A stretch of 64,000 bases of DNA from Clostridiaceae bacterium. GTDB taxonomy: Bacteria > Bacillota > Clostridia > DSM-8532. The DNA lies in contig JAAYFY010000018.1 of NCBI GenBank assembly GCA_012728015.1, forward strand, positions 1 to 64,000, written 5' to 3'. Shown piece by piece: positions 26,416 through 35,626 of the stretch. The notes under the pieces were generated by a model, which was not told where the DNA came from, searched no databases, and saw only the letters and a list, made by a program, of their open reading frames with translations. How positions within the stretch are numbered: the first letter of the stretch is position 1; every line of letters starts with the position of its first letter. A program made the translations under genes and the position numbers.

Positions 26416-28803
26416 TTATTCACCTGATTTTTTCAGTTTGGCCTGTTTGTCTTCATACAGGGCTTTATCCGCTTCCTTCATCAGGTCTTCAAAAGAATCG
26501 GAGCTCTCGGGGTTATAATAGGCAAACCCGAGGCTGATAGACAGTTGGTAGGGCTTCTTTGACAGCTCGTTATGGAGGTCGCAATACCTCTGTATCCTGT
26601 TTCTTATATCATCTTCGTCCTTCCTGGACGCGCCCGAGATGATCACCGTGAATTCGTCCCCGCCAAGACGGCCGATGATATCGGTGTTGCGGAAGGCCTT
26701 GTTAAGTATTTGGGCGGTGCTTGCAATGGCATAGTCGCCCTCACTGTGGCCGAACTGGTCGTTGATCCTCTTTAGGCCGTCCATATCGGCAAAGAGGAGG
26801 AGAAAAGTCGTACTATTCTTTCTGGCGGTTTCAAAGTACTCGTTTCCAAGTTTCATAAATCCCCGGCGGTTATATAACTGGGTCAGTTCATCGCGGATGG
26901 ATTGCAGGTGAAGCTGCTCATTGTAATAGCTCAGATCCCTCAAAGCCTGTTTCAGCTGTCTTTCCACTTCTTTTCTCTTGGCTATCTCTTCCTTGAGATT
27001 CTTATTACTTTCAGAAAGTTCCTTTGTCCTTTCCCTGACCTGTATTTCCAGATCCGCTGCCTGTTTGGTGATCCTCTCTATGAGCATGGTACCCTTTAAA
27101 GACACACTAAGCCCGTACCGGATGATCTCATAGTTCTTGTTAATGGTGGCATCATAATCCAGTATGACGTAACCCATCTTGTTGTTTCCCTGATGGAGCA
27201 CCTGTACAACGAGGCTGAATCTGTCCTTATACAATTCTTCAAGGAAAGGCTCGGGAAGAAGATCCAGGGTGTTGAACACCATACCCCGGCCGCCTTTCTG
27301 GTAGCAGGTCTTGTCTGTCATGGCCAGGATCAGGCGCGATTTGTCCAGCGGGTTGTCCTCGTCTTCAAACAGGGCTATGTAGCAGGCATGTATGTCAAGC
27401 AGGGGCAGCAGTTGGCAGGCTGTCTTAAGCTGGCTCTCATAATCAAGGCTGGCCAGGAGCGCCTCTCCTAAACGCTCTGTGTTTTCGCCCAGGAGGGGAT
27501 TGGATATGGAGCGGTTGGATGCCGCGTTTTGGAAGGTATCAAAAATGAATATCGTGGCGGCATGCAGGAGGTTTTCGGCCCGTATTACTTCTTCCCTGGT
27601 TGCGAGGCTGTTCATGACTGTTTTCCGAATAGCGGGAAGTATGTCCTGTATAAACAGCCAATCAATCTTGTTTTCGGAACACCAGAGGATGAACCTGTGG
27701 ATGGACATTACGAACTTGTCCTTGCTTCCATTCAGATATTCCTCGAAGAATGACTCCAGGATCTTCCTTTCCTGGCCCAGCAGGCTTTTCTGCACGATAA
27801 GACTATCGCTTATATCCAATGTATCGTTTATTTGCTCCAGCACAGCCATGATCTGGTCTATCTGCTCCTGGACATTAATGGAGTCTTTTTTGAGATCGGG
27901 AACGACATAAGCCTTTTTAACAACAGACGGGACACATCCACAGGATGATCTTAGAATCATCCTGGACGGTATCTCCACATGAAGGGGTATATCCCGCCCT
28001 TCCAGTATGTTCAGGAGCATTTCTCCGGCTTTCCGGGTCTGGTCGTAAAAATTCTGACGAACAGTCGTCAAGCCGTATACCCTGCCATTCTCGGTGTCGT
28101 CAAAACCGGTTATGGGAAGGGTAAAAACAAGGTTTTTATTATTCTTGTTAAACTCGAGAAGGGCTCCCATCGCCATGTTGTCGTTGGAACTGACCAGCGC
28201 GTCAAACCGGATGTTTTCCCTTCTGAATGTCCGCACTGCTTCAGAGCCGGAGTCGAAGCGGAAATCCCCGTTATATATCAGGCTGGGATCAAACTCAATC
28301 TGATGGGCTGCCAGGGAGTCGCAATACGCCTGGAAACGAATAAAGGCTTCTTTACAGGGCGGACCTTTAATAATGGCTATTCTCCTGTATCCATGCTCTT
28401 CGATGAGATGGTCAACAACCTGGCGCATACCTGTATAATTGTCTATGGTTACAGACGGGAAATTTTCAAACCTCTCGCCCACAGTGATAATGGGCAGATC
28501 GTAGCCCTCAAGCAGCTTCACTATGGAGTTGGAATCGCTGTAAACACCAATGGCAGTAGTAGGGACAACCAGTCCGTCAACCTTGTTCTTGTCTATGAAT
28601 TTCAACAGTATGTTGCGGCACCTGTCCCATTCATAGGGGGAATCAACCCTGCCTGTGACAAAACAGATGACATTGATGTTGTTTTCCTTTGCAAAGTCTG
28701 AAAGACCCGAGAGAAGCAGTGACTGATAGTAATGGCTTTCTCCCCAGCTTGTTATCCAGTCGATAAGAATTCCGAAGGTATAGCTTTTTTTCTTTCCTGG
28801 CAT
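26416..28803 (-). CDS. LacI-type sugar-binding sensor fused to a diguanylate cyclase
   Basis: A 795-residue protein with no signal peptide, membrane helix or DNA-binding helix-turn-helix, so it should be cytoplasmic. Residues 1-290 form a LacI/GalR-type ligand-binding domain (YTFGILIDWITSW, KVDGLVVPTTA, ALVSSNDNMAMGALLE, ITGFDDTE, MILRSSCGCVP). A helical region and a GAF-like domain (about 455-590) follow, then a coiled coil (about 595-640) and GGDEF (about 645-790). The catalytic loop RLGGDEF (Gly714 on) is intact, and an RxxD inhibitory site (RNTD) lies five residues before it. It probably makes c-di-GMP in response to an intracellular sugar or similar ligand; the ligand is unknown. GGGAG lies upstream of the ATG. 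Confidence 0.9.
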   Translation of the reverse strand: MPGKKKSYTFGILIDWITSWGESHYYQSLLLSGLSDFAKENNINVICFVTGRVDSPYEWDRCRNILLKFIDKNKVDGLVVPTTAIGVYSDSNSIVKLLEGYDLPIITVGERFENFPSVTIDNYTGMRQVVDHLIEEHGYRRIAIIKGPPCKEAFIRFQAYCDSLAAHQIEFDPSLIYNGDFRFDSGSEAVRTFRRENIRFDALVSSNDNMAMGALLEFNKNNKNLVFTLPITGFDDTENGRVYGLTTVRQNFYDQTRKAGEMLLNILEGRDIPLHVEIPSRMILRSSCGCVPSVVKKAYVVPDLKKDSINVQEQIDQIMAVLEQINDTLDISDSLIVQKSLLGQERKILESFFEEYLNGSKDKFVMSIHRFILWCSENKIDWLFIQDILPAIRKTVMNSLATREEVIRAENLLHAATIFIFDTFQNAASNRSISNPLLGENTERLGEALLASLDYESQLKTACQLLPLLDIHACYIALFEDEDNPLDKSRLILAMTDKTCYQKGGRGMVFNTLDLLPEPFLEELYKDRFSLVVQVLHQGNNKMGYVILDYDATINKNYEIIRYGLSVSLKGTMLIERITKQAADLEIQVRERTKELSESNKNLKEEIAKRKEVERQLKQALRDLSYYNEQLHLQSIRDELTQLYNRRGFMKLGNEYFETARKNSTTFLLLFADMDGLKRINDQFGHSEGDYAIASTAQILNKAFRNTDIIGRLGGDEFTVIISGASRKDEDDIRNRIQRYCDLHNELSKKPYQLSISLGFAYYNPESSDSFEDLMKEADKALYEDKQAKLKKSGE

Positions 28804-29009
28804 GAAACCATCTCCCGGACTGTATATGGGCTTACCGGATCAATGCCGGTATCGCTGATTTTGGACTGCAGTAATCCAAAAGATGTTATAAAAATGATGC
28901 AGAATCGCAACTCTTTCTTATTACTTCTTACCACTTTTGGTTGTCAGGAAATCTATTTTTGTATCATTAATTACTAATTTATTATAGCATATAGTTGGCT
29001 GATACGCCC

Positions 29010-29038
29010 TTTTCTGTCATGGGCAGAAAGGATATAAT
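29010..29038 (+). promoter_or_regulatory. Possible promoter of the SLH subtilase gene
   Basis: Perfect -10 box TATAAT at 29033-29038, 51 bases before the start codon. The -35 position (29010-29015, TTTTCT) matches poorly. Confidence 0.35.
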
Positions 29039-29089
29039 GGTATAGACTGGCCGCGCTTTTTTGGAATGGCCAGTTCCGGAGGTTAAAAG

Positions 29090-32000
29090 ATGCCTGGAAA
29101 ACTTGCTGCGTTTTTGATCACGCTTGCTCTGCTGGGTACAGGGCTGTCATCCGCATCAGAATCCCAATGTATGGCCCTTCATGACCGGATGGATATCCGT
29201 GTGCTGCAGGGGGTCAAGATTGAGCTTGAGGAAGCCGGCACCACCCGCGCGCTGGTTGAAATGCCTTCAGACGGGATTGCGGCTGTGAACACCCCTGATA
29301 TTGCCGGAGCCTGGTTTGAGGGAGGGCAGGTATGGCTTTCCTTTTACAAGGACGGCGCACTGCTTAAAGGACGCTATAAGGAACCGGATCTGATAAGGCA
29401 TTTTGAAACCAACCGAAGCAACCTTTCATCCGATGGAACCGACGCTGCCGCGGCCGGTGGCTCAATTGGCCTGGACCGTCTGCGGGAGTTGATTGAAGGC
29501 AGTGCCGGCACAGTAACCGTAGCTGTCATTGATACCGGGGTCGATATTGCGCACCCCTGGTTTCAGGACAGGATCGTTTCCCCGTATGACGCCGTGGAGG
29601 ATGATAACGAGCCACATGACCTCTTCGGCCACGGGACCCATATAGCGGGGATTGTCGCGCAAAATACCCCGGAGAATGTCAGGATCATGCCTGTCAGGGT
29701 GTTCAATGAGGACGGCGACGCCCCTGATTCCATAATTGTCAAAGGGATTTTCCATGCGGTTAAAAACGGCGCCAATATCATAAACATGTCCCTTGGGGGA
29801 TATGGCGCCACCGCTTATCTGGATAAAGCTATAGACTATGCCGTCTCCAGCGGCGTTATGGTCATCGCGTCAGCCGGCAATGAAGCGAAAGACAATTCAC
29901 ATTACTATCCTGCGGCGTTTCCCGAAGTGCTGACAGTGGGTGCCATCGGCAGAAACGGTGATCTGCTTTATTTTTCCAACACCGGGGATTCTGTTGATGT
30001 ATGCGTCCCGGGCGAAAAGATTGTCAGCTCGCTGCCCGGGGATTCCACCGGGAGCAGGTCCGGGACTTCCATGGCTGCTCCACTGGTTTCATCGGCAGCG
30101 GCTATGCTGATCCTGGAGGATCCGGCACGGGGCATCTACGACCTGGAGGAAATCATAATCAGCCATACATGTGATATTGGTGTGCCCGGAAAGGACAAGC
30201 TGTTCGGCCATGGTGAGCTTACATTCAGAAACTATAAAGCCAACCCGAATTTTTACATGATCGATTCCCTCAGGGATGAAAGCAGCGAAGAAAAATATAA
30301 TTTAAACCTGAGTTTCTATGCGGGGCAGTCGGTAGATGCCGTTGAAATAATAATAGATGGAACTGTCTTCCGGAATGTTCCTGTAGCATCACCGGGCGAG
30401 ATTAAGGTAAGCCTGGATATCAGAGGGCTTGAAACAGGGTCCCATCTGTTGGAGGTAAGACCTGTTTTCAGCGACGGAGCTTTGGGAGAATCCTACCGCC
30501 GGGTTTTTACCGTTCCCGAGTATAATGTGAGAGTAAAGGTATATGACGCAAGAAACAACTTTGTCATGAATCCCCGTATTAATGTCATTGGGTTTTCCCA
30601 AAAGGACATGAGTATAACGAAGCTGCATATCAATCCCACTATATCCGGTGGGGTATGGATGGCAAATCTTGACTTTGAACTATTGGCCCGCAAGTACGAT
30701 AAGATCCGCTTAAGCGTTGAAACACGCCTCGATGATGGTCCGCGGGATGTTCCGTTCTATTTCAGGACCATAGGCACAACAGGGGAAAAGGTTTTTGAGC
30801 CGTCGGAGTGCAGCGTGCTGGGATTAACGTCCAGGGAATGGATCCCGGGATGCACGGTGGCCACCCGGATACTCGGAAGCTCCCTGACCGGTTTCAATGA
30901 CTTCCGGCAGTGGGACGGCGGCGCTTTTGAGGCCCTGGTCAGCGCCAAGGATATTTCCTTTGTTGAAATAGAGGGCAATGACGGCAGCCCCGTTTATGCC
31001 GGCCTTCTGTATTATGATGTGGCAGACCTCTGGATCGACATCTATTCCTGGTCAGGAGGGCAAAGGACCGAACCCGCCAGGGACACCGAGATATGGTACC
31101 ATTCAGGAAAACTGGAGAACATTGACAGCATCATGCAGCTTGACTCCTCAGACCTTAAAACCATAAGTGTTGAGGCCGATCTGACCAGCGTAGAAAAAGC
31201 CGAATACATGCTGCTCAATATCCCCACAGGCAATGCTATCACAAACAAATTATCCCGTTCCACCGGCTTGGTAAATGTCATGACAGGTTTCTACGACATA
31301 TTCCTTCTCACAGGTAGGGTTTTAAAGGGAGGGGATTATGCGGCGGACGCCTATTTCAAAACCTTCCATACCGAGTTCAGCGGAAAGACAAGGAACTTCA
31401 GGTTCGGAGGAGGCCTGGTGGATGATTTTATTTACGACACGGCATCAAAACGGATATTGCACAGATGGACTGATATCCACGGCAACGGTTATTCTGTCAT
31501 GGTCCTGGAGAATGGCGCGACCGATTTATGCATACCTGCCCTGTTCCTTGCGGATGTAAGGGGCAGCTCCTACAAACTGCCGGGCACCGAATCCAATGAT
31601 ACAGGGGATTATATCCATGCCTATTCATTGGAGAAAATTCCTAACGGCGTATACCGTCTCAGCTTTGTCAATGACAATGATAAACTGGCTTTTCCTGTGA
31701 AGCCTGCCACTACTCTGATTACAATCCTGAACGGCACCGCTTATGTTCCGGACAATACGCCCCCTGTTGCCTACTCCGACTATATATCCCATATCACACC
31801 AGGGGATTTGTTTGTTTTTGACCTCGGTGAGGAGTTTTCGGATAAGGAGCAGGAGAAACTGAAATTCTCGGCCACAGCGGGCTGGATTGTTGACGGGCTT
31901 TTCTTCTACAGGGATCTGGTCGGCCAGGACGCCGAGATAGTTATCACAGCCTATGACGGTGCAGGAGGAGTCACCAGCTTCAGGCACACCATCAGGGTTA

Positions 32001-32656
32001 CCGACAGAAACGCTCCTGAAAGCGACTATATCCCTATTCCCGAAATAGACAGCATTGGCGCTTCCAGCTGGGCAGTTCAATATGTGAAGCAGGCCATTTT
32101 GTCCAATATCGTGCCTGTCGGGCTGCTGGATGCGTATCAAACCGGGATAACGCGCCGGGAATTCAGCTCCATGATTGTAAAAATGACCGAAACATTTTTA
32201 GGCGAGATAGTACCTTCCCCAGGCGTAAGTTTTTTGGACACGAATGATCCGGATGTGCTGAAAGCCGCTTCGATGAAGTTCCTGACCGGGTATAACGGAA
32301 TATTTAATCCCAATGAGTATATAAGCAGGCAGCAGCTCTGCGTAATCATCTATCAGGCTGTGAAAGTCCTGCGCCCCGACCTTACCGAATTTGTACCCGA
32401 TGCGCCCCGGTTCAATGATGCGGACCAGATAGCCCCATGGGCCAGGGAAGCCGTGAATTTTTGCAGCGCGTACAATATCATCGTGGGAAGCAGTGGGATC
32501 ATGAATCCCACAGGCACCCTGACCAGAGAACAGGCGATCATAACTTTATATAAGACCTTCACCCTCTGCCTCCAGGAGAAGGGTCAGGATATCCTGACCG
32601 GCCTGGATAACGGCGCAGCATTATCGGTGTTGCCATCCCTGACCCGGATTTGGTAA
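29090..32656 (+). CDS. Subtilisin-like serine protease (S8) with C-terminal SLH motifs
   Basis: Secreted 1188-residue subtilase predicted to stay on the cell surface. The N-terminal signal peptide (FLITLALLGTGLSSASES) is followed by a prodomain-like region, then the S8 domain (about residues 125-365) with the full catalytic set: Asp148 in AVIDTGVD, His181 in GHGTHIAG, oxyanion Asn264 in SAGNEA and Ser327 in SGTSMAAP. A long beta-rich middle (about 400-980) has no recognised family except a cadherin-like segment near 890-985. Two to three degenerate SLH motifs follow (SWAVQYVKQAILSNIVP, APWAREAVNFCSAYNIIVG, TLTREQAIITLYK). It may process surface proteins or feed on protein; substrate unknown. 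It is divergent from the sensor-GGDEF gene. Confidence 0.92.
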   Translation: MPGKLAAFLITLALLGTGLSSASESQCMALHDRMDIRVLQGVKIELEEAGTTRALVEMPSDGIAAVNTPDIAGAWFEGGQVWLSFYKDGALLKGRYKEPDLIRHFETNRSNLSSDGTDAAAAGGSIGLDRLRELIEGSAGTVTVAVIDTGVDIAHPWFQDRIVSPYDAVEDDNEPHDLFGHGTHIAGIVAQNTPENVRIMPVRVFNEDGDAPDSIIVKGIFHAVKNGANIINMSLGGYGATAYLDKAIDYAVSSGVMVIASAGNEAKDNSHYYPAAFPEVLTVGAIGRNGDLLYFSNTGDSVDVCVPGEKIVSSLPGDSTGSRSGTSMAAPLVSSAAAMLILEDPARGIYDLEEIIISHTCDIGVPGKDKLFGHGELTFRNYKANPNFYMIDSLRDESSEEKYNLNLSFYAGQSVDAVEIIIDGTVFRNVPVASPGEIKVSLDIRGLETGSHLLEVRPVFSDGALGESYRRVFTVPEYNVRVKVYDARNNFVMNPRINVIGFSQKDMSITKLHINPTISGGVWMANLDFELLARKYDKIRLSVETRLDDGPRDVPFYFRTIGTTGEKVFEPSECSVLGLTSREWIPGCTVATRILGSSLTGFNDFRQWDGGAFEALVSAKDISFVEIEGNDGSPVYAGLLYYDVADLWIDIYSWSGGQRTEPARDTEIWYHSGKLENIDSIMQLDSSDLKTISVEADLTSVEKAEYMLLNIPTGNAITNKLSRSTGLVNVMTGFYDIFLLTGRVLKGGDYAADAYFKTFHTEFSGKTRNFRFGGGLVDDFIYDTASKRILHRWTDIHGNGYSVMVLENGATDLCIPALFLADVRGSSYKLPGTESNDTGDYIHAYSLEKIPNGVYRLSFVNDNDKLAFPVKPATTLITILNGTAYVPDNTPPVAYSDYISHITPGDLFVFDLGEEFSDKEQEKLKFSATAGWIVDGLFFYRDLVGQDAEIVITAYDGAGGVTSFRHTIRVTDRNAPESDYIPIPEIDSIGASSWAVQYVKQAILSNIVPVGLLDAYQTGITRREFSSMIVKMTETFLGEIVPSPGVSFLDTNDPDVLKAASMKFLTGYNGIFNPNEYISRQQLCVIIYQAVKVLRPDLTEFVPDAPRFNDADQIAPWAREAVNFCSAYNIIVGSSGIMNPTGTLTREQAIITLYKTFTLCLQEKGQDILTGLDNGAALSVLPSLTRIW

Positions 32657-32827
32657 GGTCAGCCTGCTCCTGACAGATACATACCATTCTCATGTATAAA
32701 ATTACCCTCTGAACAGACAATAAGTGTGGCTTTATTCCGGCACAGCGCCATCCGGGATCCCGGCACGCTTTAGCGGCGCAGGGAACTGGAAGCTTACGGC
32801 CGCCTGGGAAAGTGAAGGAGAATGTAC

Positions 32828-34339
32828 ATGAATGAAGCGTATTGGATTAAAAGCTCGGAGAGTAAGCGTTACGGAAAGCTGAACAGAGATATTAAAGCGG
32901 ATTACCTTGTTGTCGGGGGTGGAATCGCGGGTGTTACCTGCTTTTATCTTCTGGCTGCGGCCGGGATTGAAACGGTACTGGTTGACGCCGACAGGATCGG
33001 ATATGGCTGCAGCGGTCGAAACACCGGCAAGATCACTGCCCAGCATGGCCTGGTCTATTACGACATTGAAAGCCAGTTCGACCTGGAAAGGGCCCGCCAA
33101 TACCACAGGATCAACGATAAAGCCCTGGAACTTATGGAAACCCTTATTGACAGGTATAGCATCCAATGTGATTTCCAGAGGGTTCAGGCATGCATATTCA
33201 CCCAGGATGAGGGGTACGTTGGGAAAATCAGGCAGGAATATGAGACATATATGAAGCTTGGGCTGGACTGCAGACTGGAAAAAGAGATTCCCATACCAGT
33301 AAGAGTGAAGAATGCCCTGGTACTGAACCACCAGGCGCAGTTCAATCCCAAGAAATACATCGACGCGCTGGCTGAAGAGGCCGTAAGGCAGGGCGGCGTC
33401 ATATACGAGGATACCCGCATAGTTGATTTCCGTCCAGGAAAGCGCTGCGTCCTCAAAACGGGGGACAAATTCACCATTGACGCAGAGCATGTGGTAATTG
33501 CCACGCATTTTCCCTGCTATGACGGGATGGGCTTCTATTTTGCGAAGCTTAAGCCCATGAGGACCTATGCCGTCATGGCAGAATACCATAAGGACTTTCC
33601 AAAATGCCATTTCATCAATGCCGAGGAGCCGTCAAGGTCATTAAGGTATGTGCATGAAGCCGGCTCCCTGCTGATTGTGGGAGAAAGCCACAAAGTAGGC
33701 CATCAGAAAAAAGACCATTATCTGGAGCTTAAAAAATTCGGCAATGAGATATTCGGGATAGGGGATTACCAGTACCAGTGGTCGGCCCAGGACTATGAAC
33801 CGCCCCGGAAGATCCCGTTCGTGGGATACCTGACGAAAGACACCCCGAACATCTACGTAGCCGCGGGATTTAATAAATGGGGCATATCAGGCGGTACCGC
33901 AGCGGGCATGGTTATAAGCAGCATGATCCTGAATGGCAGCTCACCCTATGAAGATCTTTATGCTCACACAACCCTTATGGATGTGGCATCATCAACCTTT
34001 GTCACCGAAAACGTCGATGTTGCTGTTCAGCTGGTAAGTGGAAAACTGAAATCCGGCGACAGGGAACTGCCGAAATCCGCGGGAATAGGCCGGGTTGTAA
34101 ACATTGGCGGCAAGCGCTGCGGTTATTATATGGATGAGGAAGGTAACGAGCATATTCTGGATATCACCTGCACCCATATGGGATGCGAGCTTAAATGGAA
34201 CGAGCTGGAAGCATCATGGGATTGTCCCTGTCACGGATCCAGGTTCGATTATAAAGGAAATGTGCTGGAAGGGCCGGCCTGCCTTCCCCTTAATCCTTAT
34301 AACGAGGAAAAGAACAGGATCAACCCGCAAATAAGATGA
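32828..34339 (+). CDS. FAD-dependent oxidoreductase with C-terminal Rieske [2Fe-2S] domain
   Basis: A DadA-like flavoprotein of 503 residues. The dinucleotide-binding motif is VVGGGIAGVTCFYLL at about residue 28, followed by GYGCSGRNTGKIT. The amine-oxidase-like C-terminal FAD contact is NIYVAAGFNKWGISGGTAAGM. The last 90 residues form a Rieske domain with both cluster boxes, CTHMGC and CPCHGSRFDYKGNVLEGPA. ATG 32828 is chosen because AAGGAG is seven bases upstream; ATG 32822 is too close. The family is widespread in Firmicutes, but the substrate and electron partner are unknown. The sugar kinase gene follows after 87 bases. Confidence 0.92.
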   Translation: MNEAYWIKSSESKRYGKLNRDIKADYLVVGGGIAGVTCFYLLAAAGIETVLVDADRIGYGCSGRNTGKITAQHGLVYYDIESQFDLERARQYHRINDKALELMETLIDRYSIQCDFQRVQACIFTQDEGYVGKIRQEYETYMKLGLDCRLEKEIPIPVRVKNALVLNHQAQFNPKKYIDALAEEAVRQGGVIYEDTRIVDFRPGKRCVLKTGDKFTIDAEHVVIATHFPCYDGMGFYFAKLKPMRTYAVMAEYHKDFPKCHFINAEEPSRSLRYVHEAGSLLIVGESHKVGHQKKDHYLELKKFGNEIFGIGDYQYQWSAQDYEPPRKIPFVGYLTKDTPNIYVAAGFNKWGISGGTAAGMVISSMILNGSSPYEDLYAHTTLMDVASSTFVTENVDVAVQLVSGKLKSGDRELPKSAGIGRVVNIGGKRCGYYMDEEGNEHILDITCTHMGCELKWNELEASWDCPCHGSRFDYKGNVLEGPACLPLNPYNEEKNRINPQIR

Positions 34340-34426
34340 ATTGGGCATGAAAACAGAAAATCCACCACTTGCTAACAATTTGGATATCTGTGACAATGGA
34401 TCTGACAGAACATCTATTCTTGCGGG

Positions 34427-35392
34427 ATGGTGATACATGTGCTGGACTTGGCGGCAATAGGGGAGCTTTTGATCGATTTTACGCCCTCAGGCGTATCAAA
34501 CCAGGGGAATCCCCTGTTCGAGTGCAATCCCGGCGGCGCGCCGGCCAATGTTCTTGTTGCCCTGACCCGGCTGGGCGGAACAGGAGCCTTTATTGGCAAG
34601 GTGGGGTCGGATACATTCGGCAGGTTTCTCGCCGACACCCTGAAAAGCAATGGCATAAACAACAAAGGCCTGAGGTTTGACCAAGAAGTGAATACCACCC
34701 TGGCCTTTGTGCACCTGAGCAGTACCGGTGACAGGAGCTTCAGCTTTTACAGGGATCCCGGAGCGGATATGATGCTCTCCTTTGAGGAAGTGGACCGGGA
34801 TATCATAAAGGAAGCCGAAGCATTCCACTTCGGCTCGGTTTCCATGACCCACGAACCTTCAAGGACTGCAACCCTTGAATCGGCCAGGCTTGCCAGGCAG
34901 TTGGGCAAGACCATCTCCTACGACCCGAATTTAAGGCCTGCCCTGTGGAGCAGTTTGGAAGAGGCCAGGGATGTAATTGTCAAGGGTCTGGAATACGCCG
35001 ATATCCTGAAGATATCGGAGGAGGAACTGGTATTCCTGACCGGGGAAACCGATCTGAAGAAGGGGGCAGAGCGCCTGGCGGACATATACAGGGGAAGGAT
35101 ACTCCTTGTCACGCTGGGCCCCGATGGCTGCTTCTACGGCATGGATGGAAGATTTGACAGGCTTCCCACATATGATGTGAAAACCATAGACACCACCGGC
35201 GCCGGCGATGCCTTCCTCGGAGGGTTCCTGTACAGGATAAGGCCTTATTTCGGCCGTCTGCAGGATCTTACCTTTGAAGAACTGCGCGGCGCTGTGGACT
35301 TTGCCAACGCGGTAGGCTCCCTGGCCACTACCAGAAAGGGGGCCATTCCGGCCATGCCCGGGCTGAACGAGGTTATGGAGCTTGTAGAATAA
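34427..35392 (+). CDS. PfkB-family carbohydrate kinase, fructokinase-like
   Basis: ATP-dependent sugar kinase of 321 residues, most like fructokinases. The N-terminal PGGAPANVLVALTRLGG and the C-terminal signature DTTGAGDAFLGGF with the catalytic Asp are both present; DPNLRPALW and EELVFLTGE are also typical. It would phosphorylate fructose or a related sugar released by nearby hydrolases. The start is uncertain: ATG 34427 has only a weak GCGGG upstream, while GTG 34439 has GGGATGGTG before it. It has its own strong terminator. Confidence 0.9.
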   Translation: MVIHVLDLAAIGELLIDFTPSGVSNQGNPLFECNPGGAPANVLVALTRLGGTGAFIGKVGSDTFGRFLADTLKSNGINNKGLRFDQEVNTTLAFVHLSSTGDRSFSFYRDPGADMMLSFEEVDRDIIKEAEAFHFGSVSMTHEPSRTATLESARLARQLGKTISYDPNLRPALWSSLEEARDVIVKGLEYADILKISEEELVFLTGETDLKKGAERLADIYRGRILLVTLGPDGCFYGMDGRFDRLPTYDVKTIDTTGAGDAFLGGFLYRIRPYFGRLQDLTFEELRGAVDFANAVGSLATTRKGAIPAMPGLNEVMELVE

Positions 35393-35460
35393 CTGTCGGT
35401 CTGTGCGGCAGATCCTTCGTCCTTCAGGACTTACAAAATATGATGACACAGGATTTAATT

Positions 35461-35487
35461 CGGCAGGGGAATTCCCCTGCCGTTTTT
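35461..35487 (+). terminator. Terminator of the sugar kinase gene
   Basis: Perfect 9-bp stem (35461-35469 with 35474-35482), loop AATT, then TTTTT, about 70 bases after the stop codon. Confidence 0.92.
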
Positions 35488-35531
35488 GTGTCGGCATTTA
35501 CCGGGAAACAATGGGTGGCACCCGGATAAAA

Positions 35532-35610
35532 ATTGGTTGGGTGAAAAATAATCCAATTGGTTGTTTATCTTGTGAAATAGTCGATATATTATAATATTGG
35601 ATTAATCCAA
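35532..35610 (+). promoter_or_regulatory. Promoter and likely MocR operator
   Basis: Upstream of the MocR gene lie two direct repeats ATTGGTTG (35532 and 35556, 24 bases apart), a palindrome CCAATTGG (35553-35560) and a perfect 14-bp palindrome TTGGATTAATCCAA (35597-35610). A possible promoter is TTGTTT (35561-35566), an 18-base gap, then TATATT (35585-35590). The shared ATTGG/CCAAT core suggests one protein binding several sites, most likely the MocR regulator itself. Confidence 0.6.
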
Positions 35611-35626
35611 AATGGGGGAGAAAATC

